Positions 17,542-26,609 of a stretch of 64,000 nt of DNA are shown here, one piece after another. Position 1 is the first letter of the stretch; the number at the start of each line of letters is the position of its first letter. This DNA comes from CADCVW01 sp964251385. GTDB lineage: Bacteria > Pseudomonadota > Alphaproteobacteria > Sphingomonadales > Sphingomonadaceae. The DNA is taken from assembly GCA_964251385.1 (NCBI GenBank), contig CAXUJK010000003.1:124001-188000 (forward strand), written 5' to 3'. The translations under genes and the position numbers were made by a program. The notes beneath the pieces are model-generated. The model was not told the DNA's origin and searched no databases. It saw only the letters and a list, made by a program, of their open reading frames with translations.

Positions 17542-19312
17542 CGGGATTGACGACCCGCCACATCTTGAACGGCGAATCCTTGGGCAATGCCACCGGCGTC
17601 AGCCAGCCCGGTACGCGTCCGTCCCGCAACTGCACGTAGAACCCGCTCGGGGCGTTGGTGCTGTACAGTGTCGTTTCCGACATGTTGGGGCAGATCAGAA
17701 CGTAGTCCGCGCCGCGCCTCTCGATGATGCGGCGTGCCTGCGGTTCGGTACCCCGGAACGCGTGCATGACATCGACGATCGCGTCGCCGTTGCGGTGGTA
17801 CGGCCCCGCGATCGCGCTGTGACGCGTCAGCGCGAGGAGGCGCGGGGACAGGTCGACATGCGTGAACACGGTGCCGGGCGGCACGCCGAACAGCGGCTTC
17901 ATCGACAGGATCGCCGGGCAGCGGCGGTTGGCGACGCCGACCTTTTTGGCGAACGCGCCAACCTTCTTTTCGGGCATGTAGCGGGTCAGCGCGGAGATCA
18001 GCGTCCCGCTCGCCACCGCGATGATCAGCGCCGGGCCCAGGATACGGACGAGCATGTTGCGGCCACGCCGGAATTTGGGAACGCGCAACCAGGCGAGCGC
18101 CGCCGCGCCCGGAACGGCCAGCAGCTGCGCGCCCGGCGCGGCGCGCGTTCCCCAGAACAGGAGCCCGAGCGAGCCCGCCGACAACAAAGCGAGCGCGGCG
18201 GCACGCGGCCACGCGACGGGATCGGTCCGACGCGCCCACAACAGGATCACCGATCCCCACAAGCCCGCAATGGGAAGGGCCAGAACGCTCAGCGCGTTTC
18301 TTTCTTCCTGCTGCCAGATGGGTTTGACCTCCCGGACGTTGCTCATCCAGACGCGGCGCAGTTCGGGGGATGCGCCTTCGGGTTGGCCCAGGCAGTGCGG
18401 CCAGACGTACGCGAACGCGGCGGCGAGGATGGCGGCGGCGGCGATCGCGGCAAGGAGACGGCCGATGCGCGTCAGTCGCAGGCGCGACAGGACGAGCAGC
18501 GCCGCGCCGCCGGCGAGCGTGGCCGACAGCCACACGGGGCTGAGCGCATCGCACACGGGCGCACGGTTGGCGTAGGAGGCGAAGATCGCGAAACCGGTAG
18601 CGCTGCCGCCCGCGAGCGAGACGGCGTAGGCCTCGACGCGCGGCCGTTCTTCCGCGTCCCACACCCAGAACAGCGCGGTGAACCCGCCGATCGCGGCGAG
18701 GTATGGCAGGAATTCGAGTCCGATGCTGAGTGAACCCGCGGTCGCGAGGCCGGCCGTGATCCCGCCGCGCACGCGTTCCGGATCGACAAGCCCCGCGACC
18801 GCGAGGCTGAGCATCGCGAGCTGCCACCCGTGATGGTCGATCCGCGTCGGCATGAATTGGGCGAGCGCGACGACGCCGAAGAAGAACAGGGGCACGGCCA
18901 GCAAAAACCCCGGGGGGCCGAGCATGCGTCGCGCAGTCAACGCCAAACCGGTCAGCGTCACGAGCAGCGGCAGCATCGGCGCGATCGCCACCGCCGCGCG
19001 CTCCGCGGACGGACCGTCGATGAACAGGCCGAACAGCAGCCGCAGGCCCGCGATCGGCAGGTCTACGAAACGCGACCAATGGATGTCCGCGCCGCCGGGC
19101 GGGTCCATGCGGTACTGGCGCAGGTCGTACCAGTCCTGACCCGCGAGCCAGCTACGGACCTGCACCATCCGCATGTTGTCGTCGGTGTCGGCGAGCGCGA
19201 ACCAGTAGATGTTCTGCCAGCGCATGACGATCGCGACCGTGCACGCGACGAGCCATGCGGCGACCACGAGCGCGAACCAGCGCCGCGATGCGTAGGCGAT
19301 CGCCCGCTCCAC
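17510..19312 (-). CDS. GT-C-like polytopic membrane protein, unknown specificity
   Basis: This protein of about 600 aa has ten or more apolar segments and a soluble C-terminal domain of about 150 residues. The first extracytoplasmic loop holds ADTDDNMRMVQVRSWLAGQDWYD, an acidic motif like the catalytic loop of GT-C enzymes, and IDHHGWQ comes later. I recall similar proteins as uncharacterised in sphingomonads. The start is uncertain: GTG 19312 has a good AAAGGA site, and TTG 19369 would add 19 basic residues. It is convergent with marC (32-bp overlap) and upstream of a GtrA/GtrB-like pair on the other strand. Confidence 0.65.
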   Translation of the reverse strand: MERAIAYASRRWFALVVAAWLVACTVAIVMRWQNIYWFALADTDDNMRMVQVRSWLAGQDWYDLRQYRMDPPGGADIHWSRFVDLPIAGLRLLFGLFIDGPSAERAAVAIAPMLPLLVTLTGLALTARRMLGPPGFLLAVPLFFFGVVALAQFMPTRIDHHGWQLAMLSLAVAGLVDPERVRGGITAGLATAGSLSIGLEFLPYLAAIGGFTALFWVWDAEERPRVEAYAVSLAGGSATGFAIFASYANRAPVCDALSPVWLSATLAGGAALLVLSRLRLTRIGRLLAAIAAAAILAAAFAYVWPHCLGQPEGASPELRRVWMSNVREVKPIWQQEERNALSVLALPIAGLWGSVILLWARRTDPVAWPRAAALALLSAGSLGLLFWGTRAAPGAQLLAVPGAAALAWLRVPKFRRGRNMLVRILGPALIIAVASGTLISALTRYMPEKKVGAFAKKVGVANRRCPAILSMKPLFGVPPGTVFTHVDLSPRLLALTRHSAIAGPYHRNGDAIVDVMHAFRGTEPQARRIIERRGADYVLICPNMSETTLYSTNAPSGFYVQLRDGRVPGWLTPVALPKDSPFKMWRVVNPVKENSLSARR

Positions 19313-19386
19313 CCAAATTCCTTTAATTCGTCCGCGCCCGGCCTTAAGGGGCGGGCGGCGATTGGCCAAGCGGTCGAAACCTCCGT

Positions 19387-19494
19387 TGTTCCCCGGCGAA
19401 GGGCACCCATCGAAGTATTACTTCGATGGGACCCAAGGCCGGGGTCCAGCCTTCAGCAGCGACGAAAGGCTGGGCCCCGGCCTTCGCCGGGGAA
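19387..19494. repeat. Sphingomonad-type palindromic repeat (TTCCCCGGCGAAGG unit)
   Basis: The outer arms TTCCCCGGCGAAGG (19387-19400) and CCTTCGCCGGGGAA (19481-19494) are exact inverted copies. Inside are a second pair of arms (GCCGGGGTCCAGCCTT and its near complement) and a perfect hairpin CCCATCGAAGTA/TACTTCGATGGG at 19404-19428. A shorter relative is at 58863-58932. The first possible ATG of the gtrA-like gene lies in this repeat. Confidence 0.88.
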
Positions 19495-19908
19495 CTGGGT
19501 ATCTTTCAACTTCTGAACAGAAACTCCGAGCTTTTCGGCCAACTCGTCCGCTTCGCGCTGACGGGCGGGTTGCTGACCGTGTTCGTCGCGGGCGGGTACT
19601 GGCTGCTCGCGACGTTCGCGGGCGTGGAGCCGATGCTCGCGCTGGCGCTCGTCTTCGCGGTGGCGACCGGGTTCGGCTACGTGCTGCACAGCCGCTGGAG
19701 TTTTCGCGGGCACGAGGCGCGCGGCAGCGCCCTAAGCCGAACGTTGCGCTTCCTGACCGTCAACATGGTCGGGTTCCTCAGCAATCAGGCGTTCGTGTGG
19801 CTGCTCGTCGTGCGCATGGGCGGGCCGACCTGGTGGCCGGTGCTCCCCATCCTGTTCGTGACGCCGCTGCTGACGTTCGCGCTGAACCGGCAATGGGTCT
19901 TTAGGTAA
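19426..19908 (+). CDS. GtrA family membrane protein
   Basis: This protein has up to 160 aa and four helices, with the GtrA features QLVRFALTGGLLTVF at the start and FVTPLLTFALNRQWVFR at the end. GtrA-type proteins are thought to flip polyprenyl-phosphate-linked sugars across the inner membrane. The only ATG in frame is inside the palindromic repeat, giving an odd 36-residue leader (MGPKAGVQPSAATKGW). The conserved domain begins near 19534, and no good ATG, GTG or TTG lies between, so the start is uncertain. A GtrB-like gene follows 77 bp downstream. Confidence 0.85.
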   Translation: MGPKAGVQPSAATKGWAPAFAGELGIFQLLNRNSELFGQLVRFALTGGLLTVFVAGGYWLLATFAGVEPMLALALVFAVATGFGYVLHSRWSFRGHEARGSALSRTLRFLTVNMVGFLSNQAFVWLLVVRMGGPTWWPVLPILFVTPLLTFALNRQWVFR

Positions 19909-19985
19909 GACGGGGGTAGTTCGTTAACCATCTTGGCCGATGCACGCGCTATGACGGTGACGATGCCGACCGCCGGAGACGCGAC

Positions 19986-20963
19986 ATGACCGCCTACGCG
20001 CCGCTGGGCACGCGTGTCGGGACCGCCGCGTGCGAGTTGTCGCTGATCGTCCCCGTCAAGGACGAGGAGGACGCGATCGGACCGTTCGTGAAGCGTGTAG
20101 CGCCTATCCTCGATCGCCTGCTCGCCGACGGGTCGTGGGAAATCCTTTTCGTGGACGACGGCAGCGGCGATGGCACACTCCCGAAAATTCATGCCGCGCA
20201 CCGCGCCGACGCTCGCGTCCGCGCGATCTCGCTGTCGCGCAATTTCGGCAAGGAAGCCGCGCTCAGCGCTGGGCTCGACCACGCATGCGGACGTGCGTGC
20301 GTCCCGATCGACGTCGACATGCAGGACCCGCCCGAAGTCATCGGCGACATGCTGGTCAAGTGGCGCGAGGGGTACGAAGTCGTCTACGGCGTGCGCCGCG
20401 ACCGGCGCACGGACAGTTTTCCAAAGCGCCTGACCGCCGACCTGTATTACCGCGCGCACAACTGGCTGTCGTCGGACAAGATTCCTGAACATGCGGGCGA
20501 TTTTCGGCTGCTCGACCGCGCGGTCGTCGACGTCATCCGGCAGCTGCCCGAACGCAACCGCTTCATGAAGGGGCTGTTCGCGTGGAGCGGGTTCCGGCAG
20601 GCCGCGGTCGAATACGACCGGTCCGCACGGACCGTGGGGACGTCCAAGTTCCCGGCCTGGAAGCTGTGGACGCTCGCGGTCGACGGGATCACCTCCGCAT
20701 CGACGCTGCCCCTGCGTGTATGGTCATACATCGGCGTCGTGATCGCGCTGCTCGGGATGATCTACGCGGCGTTCGTGATCGTGCGCACGACGTTGTACGG
20801 CGTTGACGTGCCCGGCTACTCCTCGCTGATGGTCGCCGTGCTGTTCTTCGGCGGGCTGCAGCTCATTTCATTGGGCGTGCTCGGCGAGTATGTCGGCCGC
20901 ATCCTCGTCGAAACCAAGCAGCGGCCGATTTACGTGATCCGCCAGAAGATCGGGCTCGACTAG
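19986..20963 (+). CDS. Polyprenyl-phosphate glycosyltransferase (GT2, GtrB/DPM1-like)
   Basis: This 325-aa protein has a GT-A catalytic domain followed by two C-terminal helices (about 240-265 and 275-300). The motifs are LSLIVPVKDEEDAI, LFVDDGSGDGT, the nucleotide-sugar DVDMQDPPE and the acceptor loop EHAGDFRLLDR. The family transfers glucose, mannose or a similar sugar from a nucleotide donor to undecaprenyl phosphate at the cytoplasmic face. With GtrA it forms a donor-supply pair for a GT-C enzyme; three GT-C-like candidates are nearby. The stop directly adjoins the GTG of the next gene. Confidence 0.92.
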   Translation: MTAYAPLGTRVGTAACELSLIVPVKDEEDAIGPFVKRVAPILDRLLADGSWEILFVDDGSGDGTLPKIHAAHRADARVRAISLSRNFGKEAALSAGLDHACGRACVPIDVDMQDPPEVIGDMLVKWREGYEVVYGVRRDRRTDSFPKRLTADLYYRAHNWLSSDKIPEHAGDFRLLDRAVVDVIRQLPERNRFMKGLFAWSGFRQAAVEYDRSARTVGTSKFPAWKLWTLAVDGITSASTLPLRVWSYIGVVIALLGMIYAAFVIVRTTLYGVDVPGYSSLMVAVLFFGGLQLISLGVLGEYVGRILVETKQRPIYVIRQKIGLD

Positions 20964-21743
20964 GTGGAACGCGCCGTCTTCGACCGCATGGCCGCGCATG
21001 ACGGCCGGCATTGGTGGTACACGGCCCGACGCCGCATCCTGCACGACGTCATCGCCCGCGAAATCCCTTTGCCGGCGCGGCCTCGCATTCTGGAGGTCGG
21101 GTGCGGAACGGGGCATAATTTCGACATGCTGCGGGGCTTCGGCGAGCTCGACGCGCTGGAGATCGACGATCCCGCGCGGGAGATCGCGGAGATCAGGCTG
21201 GGGCGCGCGGTCGGCACCGCGCCGCTTCCCGAGCTGCCGGGCGTTCCGGACGCGCATTACGATCTGGTGGCGCTGCTCGACGTGCTCGAACATGTGGCCG
21301 ACGACGAAGGCGCGCTGCGGGGGATCGCGCGCAAGCTTAGCGCCGGCGGTCGCGTCCTGCTGACCGTGCCGGCCAATCCGTGGATGTGGTCCGCGCACGA
21401 CACGGTGCACCACCATCACCGCCGCTACACGCGCGATACGCTGACCGCGGTCGCGCACCGCTCCGGGTTTTCCGTCCGCACGATGAGCCATTTCAACACG
21501 CTGCTCTTTCCGCTCGCCGCCGCTCTCCGCATCGTCGGCAAGGCGTCCGGCAAGACGAGCAGCGACGACGCCATGCCGAACCCCGTGCTCAACGGGGTGT
21601 TCGACACGGTGTTCGGGTGGGAACGCCATCTCGTCGGGCGCGTGCCGATGCCCGTCGGCGTGTCGCTACTCGCGATCCTGAGCGTCGATGCGGAACAGCA
21701 CGCTGGCCCCGTCGCGCCAGACCGGGGTCAGGCCGCGCACTAG
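20964..21743 (+). CDS. Class I SAM-dependent methyltransferase
   Basis: This 259-aa protein starts at a GTG directly after the glycosyltransferase stop. Motif I is RILEVGCGTGHNFDML at about 41-56. YDLVALLDVLEHVADDEGAL (about 95-114) is the motif IV region and GRVLLTVPANPWMWSAHD follows. The HHHHRRYTRDTL segment is typical of Methyltransf_11-type enzymes in polysaccharide clusters. The substrate is probably a lipid-linked glycan or its precursor, by context only. The last 78 bp overlap the convergent membrane-protein gene, so the final residues may be poorly conserved. Confidence 0.88.
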   Translation: MERAVFDRMAAHDGRHWWYTARRRILHDVIAREIPLPARPRILEVGCGTGHNFDMLRGFGELDALEIDDPAREIAEIRLGRAVGTAPLPELPGVPDAHYDLVALLDVLEHVADDEGALRGIARKLSAGGRVLLTVPANPWMWSAHDTVHHHHRRYTRDTLTAVAHRSGFSVRTMSHFNTLLFPLAAALRIVGKASGKTSSDDAMPNPVLNGVFDTVFGWERHLVGRVPMPVGVSLLAILSVDAEQHAGPVAPDRGQAAH

Positions 21744-23255
21744 CCTGGTATCATACGGTGGCGGAGCGATCAGCCACACGTAATCGAACCCGGCGTGCGG
21801 GAGCAGGCGCAGCGCGTCGTCCAGCGTACGCCATTCGGGGTGGCGGCACCCGGGCCGCAGCACGATCTGCGAGGGATCGCTGTCGAAGCCGGGTGCGGCG
21901 GCGTGCCGCACGCGCAGCAGCTGCGCGCCCGCCATCGCCCATTGGTCGTTCGCGAACGCCCCGCGCGTCACCAGCGCGAGCGCGGGCAGGTGGTCGAGCC
22001 GCGTCATGGCCCAGCGTTCGTCGCACGACTTGCCGACGAACGCGGCGACGCGCGCGTTACGCGGCAGATGATCCAGCGCGGCGAGTTCGCGGTCGTAGCT
22101 GCGGTCGTAGGCGAGCGCGCTCGTCGTCGTGATCGCCGTGCGCGCGAGCAGAAAGGCGAGGCCGGCCAGCGCCAGCCTGCGCGCGAACGCGGAGTCGGCG
22201 GGCGCGCGGATCGCCAGCACCGCGACCGCGAGCATGTAGGGCGCGAGCCGCATGTCCGCGAAATTCGACCCGAACACGACGCGCGGCAACGCTATGTAAA
22301 CGAGCCCGAACAGGACCGCCGCCGCGCCCAGGATCGGCGAGAAGCCGAGACGCTTCGACCGGGCGGTCAAGTAAATCAGGCCAACGACGACGACGAGCGC
22401 GGCAACGTCGAAAGCCATCCACCGGTCGCGCAACGCGCGGGCGACGTACAGGAGCTTGTTGCCCCAGTTGAGCCAGTCCCCCGTCTGCCCCGCCACCGCG
22501 CCGCTCCGCCACGCGAGCATGAGCAGCAGCGGCGCGGCGAGCGGCAGGCAGTTCGCCGCCGCCCGCACCGCCGCGGCCGCAATGCCGCGTCCCGCTTCGC
22601 GTGCGTGCGCCCATTCGGCGGCGAAGGCCAGCAGGCCCAGCATGCCCCAGCCGAAGATGTGCGTGGTCCACACGACGAGCGACACCGGCACGAAAAGCGC
22701 GCCCCGCAGCCGCCGCCTGTCCGCCAGCCGCAGCCACGCGGCGAACGCCAGGAACGCGAACCCGGCGGACAGGGAGAAATTGGCGAAACCGTAGACGAGC
22801 GGGTGGTTGTACGCGAGCGGGAGCGCGAACAGCGCGGTCGGCGGAACGCGGCCTTGCGCTTCGCGCGCGACCAACAAAAACCCGGCCGCGGTCAGCGCGG
22901 GGATGGCAATCGCGATCGTCTTGACCGCGAGCTCCAGCCCCAGAAACTTCGACAGGGGCACGACGAGAAGGTCGACGCCCAGATTGCCGATCAACGCCCA
23001 TTCGAACCGGAAGAACTGTTGCAGGAACGGCGATCCGTCAAGATCGAGCTGCAGTCGGTAGCGCCCCATGTGGCCGGGCAGGTCGACCAGCGGCGGGATG
23101 TCGGGCCAGACCAGCGGCAGCGCGGGAAGCAAGGCCAGCGCGACGAGGACCCACGGACGTTGCCACAAGCTGCGCATGTCGTGTGGGGCGGCGGGCACGG
23201 CGGCGGCTTGCCACAATTCGCCGAGATGCGACAAGCTTGCGAGCGTGGTGGCCAC
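21666..23255 (-). CDS. Polytopic membrane protein, GT-C-like, unknown function
   Basis: This 529-aa protein has about eleven helices and a C-terminal soluble part of about 140 residues. The first extracytoplasmic loop has PPLVDLPGHMGRYRLQLDLDGSPF; the D-L-P-x-H pattern is seen in several uncharacterised integral membrane families. There is no clear catalytic acidic pair as in its neighbours, so enzyme status is uncertain. It is convergent with the methyltransferase gene (78-bp overlap) and divergent from the GT39-like gene, with a repeat between them. Confidence 0.6.
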   Translation of the reverse strand: MATTLASLSHLGELWQAAAVPAAPHDMRSLWQRPWVLVALALLPALPLVWPDIPPLVDLPGHMGRYRLQLDLDGSPFLQQFFRFEWALIGNLGVDLLVVPLSKFLGLELAVKTIAIAIPALTAAGFLLVAREAQGRVPPTALFALPLAYNHPLVYGFANFSLSAGFAFLAFAAWLRLADRRRLRGALFVPVSLVVWTTHIFGWGMLGLLAFAAEWAHAREAGRGIAAAAVRAAANCLPLAAPLLLMLAWRSGAVAGQTGDWLNWGNKLLYVARALRDRWMAFDVAALVVVVGLIYLTARSKRLGFSPILGAAAVLFGLVYIALPRVVFGSNFADMRLAPYMLAVAVLAIRAPADSAFARRLALAGLAFLLARTAITTTSALAYDRSYDRELAALDHLPRNARVAAFVGKSCDERWAMTRLDHLPALALVTRGAFANDQWAMAGAQLLRVRHAAAPGFDSDPSQIVLRPGCRHPEWRTLDDALRLLPHAGFDYVWLIAPPPYDTRLVRGLTPVWRDGASVLFRIDAQDRE

Positions 23256-23278
23256 GACCTAGAACCAGAAGACTGCAA

Positions 23279-23414
23279 AGATCCGTTCGTCCTGAGTAGC
23301 CGTTGAGCCTCCTGAGCTTGTCGAAGGGCGAAACGGCGTATCGAAGGATCAGCCGGGATGCTTCGATACGCGTCTTCGACAAGCTCAGCCGCTACTCAGC
23401 ACGAACGGATTGTG
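23279..23414. repeat. Long imperfect inverted repeat (CTTCGACAAGCTCAG family)
   Basis: The left arm (about 23279-23350) contains GAGCTTGTCGAAG and the right arm (about 23359-23414) contains CTTCGACAAGCTCAG. CGTATCGAAG and CGTTCGT blocks appear in both arms. The whole can fold into one long hairpin. This style of intergenic repeat is familiar from sphingomonad genomes. It fills most of the space between the divergent genes at 23255 and 23449. Confidence 0.82.
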
Positions 23415-23448
23415 TTTACTTGAAGTCATCCCGTTCTAGTCCCGCGCC

Positions 23449-24987
23449 ATGACCGGCACCCCCCCATCGACCGCGGTCGCAGGCCGGGCCTGGCTCGTGC
23501 TGGCCGTCGTGATCGCGGTCGCGGCCGCGTTTCGGATCGCGGGTCTGGGCGACTGGTCGCTCTGGCTCGACGAGTCGTGGAGCCGGTGGATGACCGAGGT
23601 CGACTGGACCGCCTTGCGGACGCGAGCGTCCGCGTACGACACGCATCCGCCCGTCTACTACTCGGTGCTCAAGGCCTGGCGCGGGATGGGGGCGGACGGA
23701 CCGTTCGGGATGCGCTTGTTGTCGGCGCTGGCAGGGATTGCGACGGTGGGGTTCGCCTGGGCCGCGGCGCGGCAGGTGTACACTTCAAACACGACAAAAT
23801 GGCCCGTGCCTTTGGTGGTCGCGTTTGCCGCCGTGTCGCTTCCGCTCATAGTGGCGTCGCGCCAGGCGCGGCCCTACGCGCTGTTCGCGCTGGCGTTCGC
23901 AGTGGCGCTTGCCGCCGCGCTGGCGCTGCTGCGCCGCCGCGATGACCGTGCATGGTGGCTATGGGGCGCCTTCTTCGTCGCACTTGAGGCGGTGCTGTGG
24001 CTGCACAGCCTGGGCGTGCTGTTCGCGGGCGCGTTGAGCGGCGGGCTCGTGCTTGGGCTGATGGCGAACGGCGCGTTGCGCCGCGATCTGATGCCGCTGG
24101 TGCTCGGCCATGTGCTCGCCGGATTTGCCTTCCTGCCGGGACTCGCGTCGATCCTGGCGCATCGGCGCAACTGGACGACGAGTTGGCTGCGGTTCGATCC
24201 TGCCGCGGTTCCGGACGGGCTGGCCGGAGGGCTGGCCATCCCCGGCCCGTTCGCGCTTCCGCTGTTCGCGCTTGCGCTGCTGGGCGCGATCGCGCTGCTG
24301 CGCGCGCGCGATGACCGGCCCGCCGGCTTGCTGCTGCTGAGCACGGCCGTGCTGCCCGCCGCGGCGACGATCATCCTGTCCGTCCTGTCCTCGCCGGTGT
24401 TCCTGCCGCGCACGCTCGTTCCTTCGGTGGTCCCGCTGGTGCTGCTCGCCGCCGCGGGTGCGGGATCGCCCGGCTGGTCGCGGTTAAAATTCGCGGCGGC
24501 GACGTTCTGCCTCGTCACGTCGGCCGGCATCGCGTTCACCGCAATCTCGCGCGGGCCGGAGGAGAAGTGGACGGAGATCGCGGCGGCTTTGCGCGCGAAC
24601 GTGGGGCCCGGGGAGGAAGTGTGGGTCCTGCCCAACGAGTTCGCGCTGCCGCTGCGTTATGCGAACGGCGGGCGCCCGCCCTACCCCGTCCGCGGGCTGC
24701 CCGCCGACTTTCCCGCGCCCGCGCATCCGGGGCCGCGGCCTTCGGGAACGCGCGCGGTGCCGACCGTCTCGCCCGCCGACGCCGTTCGCCTCGTCGCCGA
24801 GGCCCGCGCGCGGGACGTGACCGGCGTATGGCTGGTGCGCAATCCGTCTAGGATCTTCGATCCGGAGGACGCACTCGCCGCGGTGCTCGGTCCGCCGATT
24901 GCCCGCGCGCAGGCGTTCCGGCCGCTACGCGTCGAGCATTATCGGCTCACGTCGGCACGCAGCGCGCGCTCCTCCTTCAACATGTAG
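23449..24987 (+). CDS. Glycosyltransferase family 39-like membrane protein
   Basis: This 512-aa protein has about ten helices over residues 14-360 and a soluble C-terminal domain. The first large loop carries SLWLDESWSRWM (the acidic D-E of GT-C enzymes) and AYDTHPPVYYSVLKAW, and this D-E plus HPP pattern is characteristic of ArnT/PMT-like transferases. It probably moves a sugar from a polyprenyl-phosphate donor to an envelope acceptor. It is the best catalytic candidate in the block to use the product of the GtrB-like enzyme. The last 49 bp overlap the convergent cyclopropane synthase-type gene. Confidence 0.82.
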   Translation: MTGTPPSTAVAGRAWLVLAVVIAVAAAFRIAGLGDWSLWLDESWSRWMTEVDWTALRTRASAYDTHPPVYYSVLKAWRGMGADGPFGMRLLSALAGIATVGFAWAAARQVYTSNTTKWPVPLVVAFAAVSLPLIVASRQARPYALFALAFAVALAAALALLRRRDDRAWWLWGAFFVALEAVLWLHSLGVLFAGALSGGLVLGLMANGALRRDLMPLVLGHVLAGFAFLPGLASILAHRRNWTTSWLRFDPAAVPDGLAGGLAIPGPFALPLFALALLGAIALLRARDDRPAGLLLLSTAVLPAAATIILSVLSSPVFLPRTLVPSVVPLVLLAAAGAGSPGWSRLKFAAATFCLVTSAGIAFTAISRGPEEKWTEIAAALRANVGPGEEVWVLPNEFALPLRYANGGRPPYPVRGLPADFPAPAHPGPRPSGTRAVPTVSPADAVRLVAEARARDVTGVWLVRNPSRIFDPEDALAAVLGPPIARAQAFRPLRVEHYRLTSARSARSSFNM

Positions 24988-26171
24988 TCGCGCATGATGG
25001 GCAGCGTGCGGCGTTCGCGGATGTACTGGATCTGGTAGTTGCATCCCGACCCGTTCTCGAACGTCGTGACCGCGCCCGCGAGGTAGAACTCCCACATGCG
25101 GTAGAAGCGCTCGTCGTAGAGCGCGACGATGTCGGCGCGGCGTTCGCGGACGGAGATCAGCCAGCGTTCGACGGTGTAGCCGTAGTGCAGCCGCAATGTT
25201 TCGACGTCGGCGGCGATCAGCTTGGCGCGCTGCGACGAGGCGACGATCTGCGACAGAGCCGGGTTGTAGCCGCCGGGGAAGATGTACTTGTCGAGCCATG
25301 GATCGGTGGTTCCGGGGCCGCCCAGCTTGCCGATCGTGTGCAGCAGCATGACGCCGTCCGCGGCGAGCAGTTCGCGGCATTGCAAGAAGAACGCGTCGTA
25401 ATTGGCCGGGCCGACATGTTCGAACATGCCGACGGACACGATGCGGTCGAACGACCCGGTGACGCTGCGATAGTCGATCAGCTCGAACTTGACCCGGTCG
25501 GACACGCCCGCCTCGGCGGCACGCCGCCGCGCGACCGCCAGTTGCTCTTCCGACAGCGTGACGCCGAGCACGTCGACCCCCGCCTTGGCGTGCAGGTACA
25601 GCGCCATCCCGCCCCACCCGCAGCCGATGTCGAGCACGCGCTGCCCGGGTTTGAGATAAAGCTTGGCGGCGATGTGCGCCTTCTTGTCGTCCTGCGCCCG
25701 CGCGAGGCTGTTCGCCGGATCAGTGAAGTAGGCGCAGCTGTACTGGCGGTCGGCGTCGAGGAAGAGGTCGTACAACTTGTCCGACAGGTCGTAGTGGTGA
25801 GCGACGTTGGTGCGAGACTCCTTGGGGCGGTTGCGCATGCGGAGCTTGCCGAGCCATTTGGCCCCGCGCCGCTTGAACAGCGACCGCTTGGCCCCGCCCC
25901 GTTCCCAGCGCCCGTTCCACGTGACCAGCCGCAACAGGTCGAGAACATCCCCCTCCTCGACCGTGACGCGGCCGTCCATGTACGCCTCGCCCATCGCCAG
26001 CCGCGGGTTGCGCAGGATGTCGGACTCGACCTTGGCGTCGTGCAGCCTGATCGTGACGGGGCGGACGTTCTCGGAGGGTTGGCCAAAGCTGCGCGTCTCG
26101 CCCGTGTGGCCGATAACGGTCAGCGGACCCTCGTCGACGAGCCGTTCGAGAAGTTTCGCGATGAGCCACAT
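24939..26171 (-). CDS. Cyclopropane-fatty-acyl-phospholipid synthase family methyltransferase
   Basis: This 410-aa enzyme of the CFA/mycolic acid methyltransferase family adds a methylene from SAM to unsaturated acyl chains in membrane lipids. The N-terminal domain contains VRPVTIRLHDAKVESDILRNPRLAMGEAYMDGRV. Catalytic-domain motifs are NVAHHYDLSDKLYDLFLD, YSCAYF, VLDIGCGWGGMALYL and RIVSVGMFEHVG. The end (EFYLAGAVTTFENG) is typical. It is convergent with the GT39-like gene. Paralogues in sphingomonads may act on unusual fatty acids, so the product name is family-level. Confidence 0.9.
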   Translation of the reverse strand: MWLIAKLLERLVDEGPLTVIGHTGETRSFGQPSENVRPVTIRLHDAKVESDILRNPRLAMGEAYMDGRVTVEEGDVLDLLRLVTWNGRWERGGAKRSLFKRRGAKWLGKLRMRNRPKESRTNVAHHYDLSDKLYDLFLDADRQYSCAYFTDPANSLARAQDDKKAHIAAKLYLKPGQRVLDIGCGWGGMALYLHAKAGVDVLGVTLSEEQLAVARRRAAEAGVSDRVKFELIDYRSVTGSFDRIVSVGMFEHVGPANYDAFFLQCRELLAADGVMLLHTIGKLGGPGTTDPWLDKYIFPGGYNPALSQIVASSQRAKLIAADVETLRLHYGYTVERWLISVRERRADIVALYDERFYRMWEFYLAGAVTTFENGSGCNYQIQYIRERRTLPIMRDYMLKEERALRADVSR

Positions 26172-26234
26172 GGGCAGGCGCTTAGCGGGACATGTTCGTC
26201 ATTGCGAGCGAAGCGAGACGATCGGTCACGCCGA

Positions 26235-26597
26235 TTAGAAGTCCGCTTCGCTCACATTCGTCCAAGCGAAGCCGGCGGCGCTGACTGCAGCCCTCAATGC
26301 CTCCAGGAATGCCGAACCGAAGGCCTCGTCCAACGCCAGGAACCCCAGCATGTCGCTGTCGACACCTGGACGAAGAATGCCGCGCACGCCTCGGTCGGCC
26401 AGCCAAGCGGCGCGGCCGGTCCAATCCTCGCCGATCAGCGCGAGCAGCGTCCGGCGATCGACCACGGGCGGCAGCGAGCCGGGCGCGGACAGCAATGCCA
26501 GCTGCGCCTGCAGCCACAGCGGATGGTCGGCGTCGTCGAAGAACCGTTCAGCGACATGTGCGCGCACCGTCGACAGCTGGACGATCGTGGCGGGCAT
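26235..26597 (-). CDS. Hypothetical protein
   Basis: This protein of about 120 aa starts MPATIVQLSTVRAHVAERFFDDADHP; an ATG 12 bp upstream is also possible. It has good coding character: alternating Ala/Leu helices, RGILRPGVDSDMLGFLALDEAFGSAFLEAL, no membrane segment and no Cys pairs. I do not recognise the family. Just downstream, at about 26196-26216, is a TCATTGCGAGCGAAGCGA motif, a widespread short intergenic repeat in sphingomonads. Confidence 0.5.
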   Translation of the reverse strand: MPATIVQLSTVRAHVAERFFDDADHPLWLQAQLALLSAPGSLPPVVDRRTLLALIGEDWTGRAAWLADRGVRGILRPGVDSDMLGFLALDEAFGSAFLEALRAAVSAAGFAWTNVSEADF

Positions 26598-26609
26598 CCC
26601 GCCCAGCAC

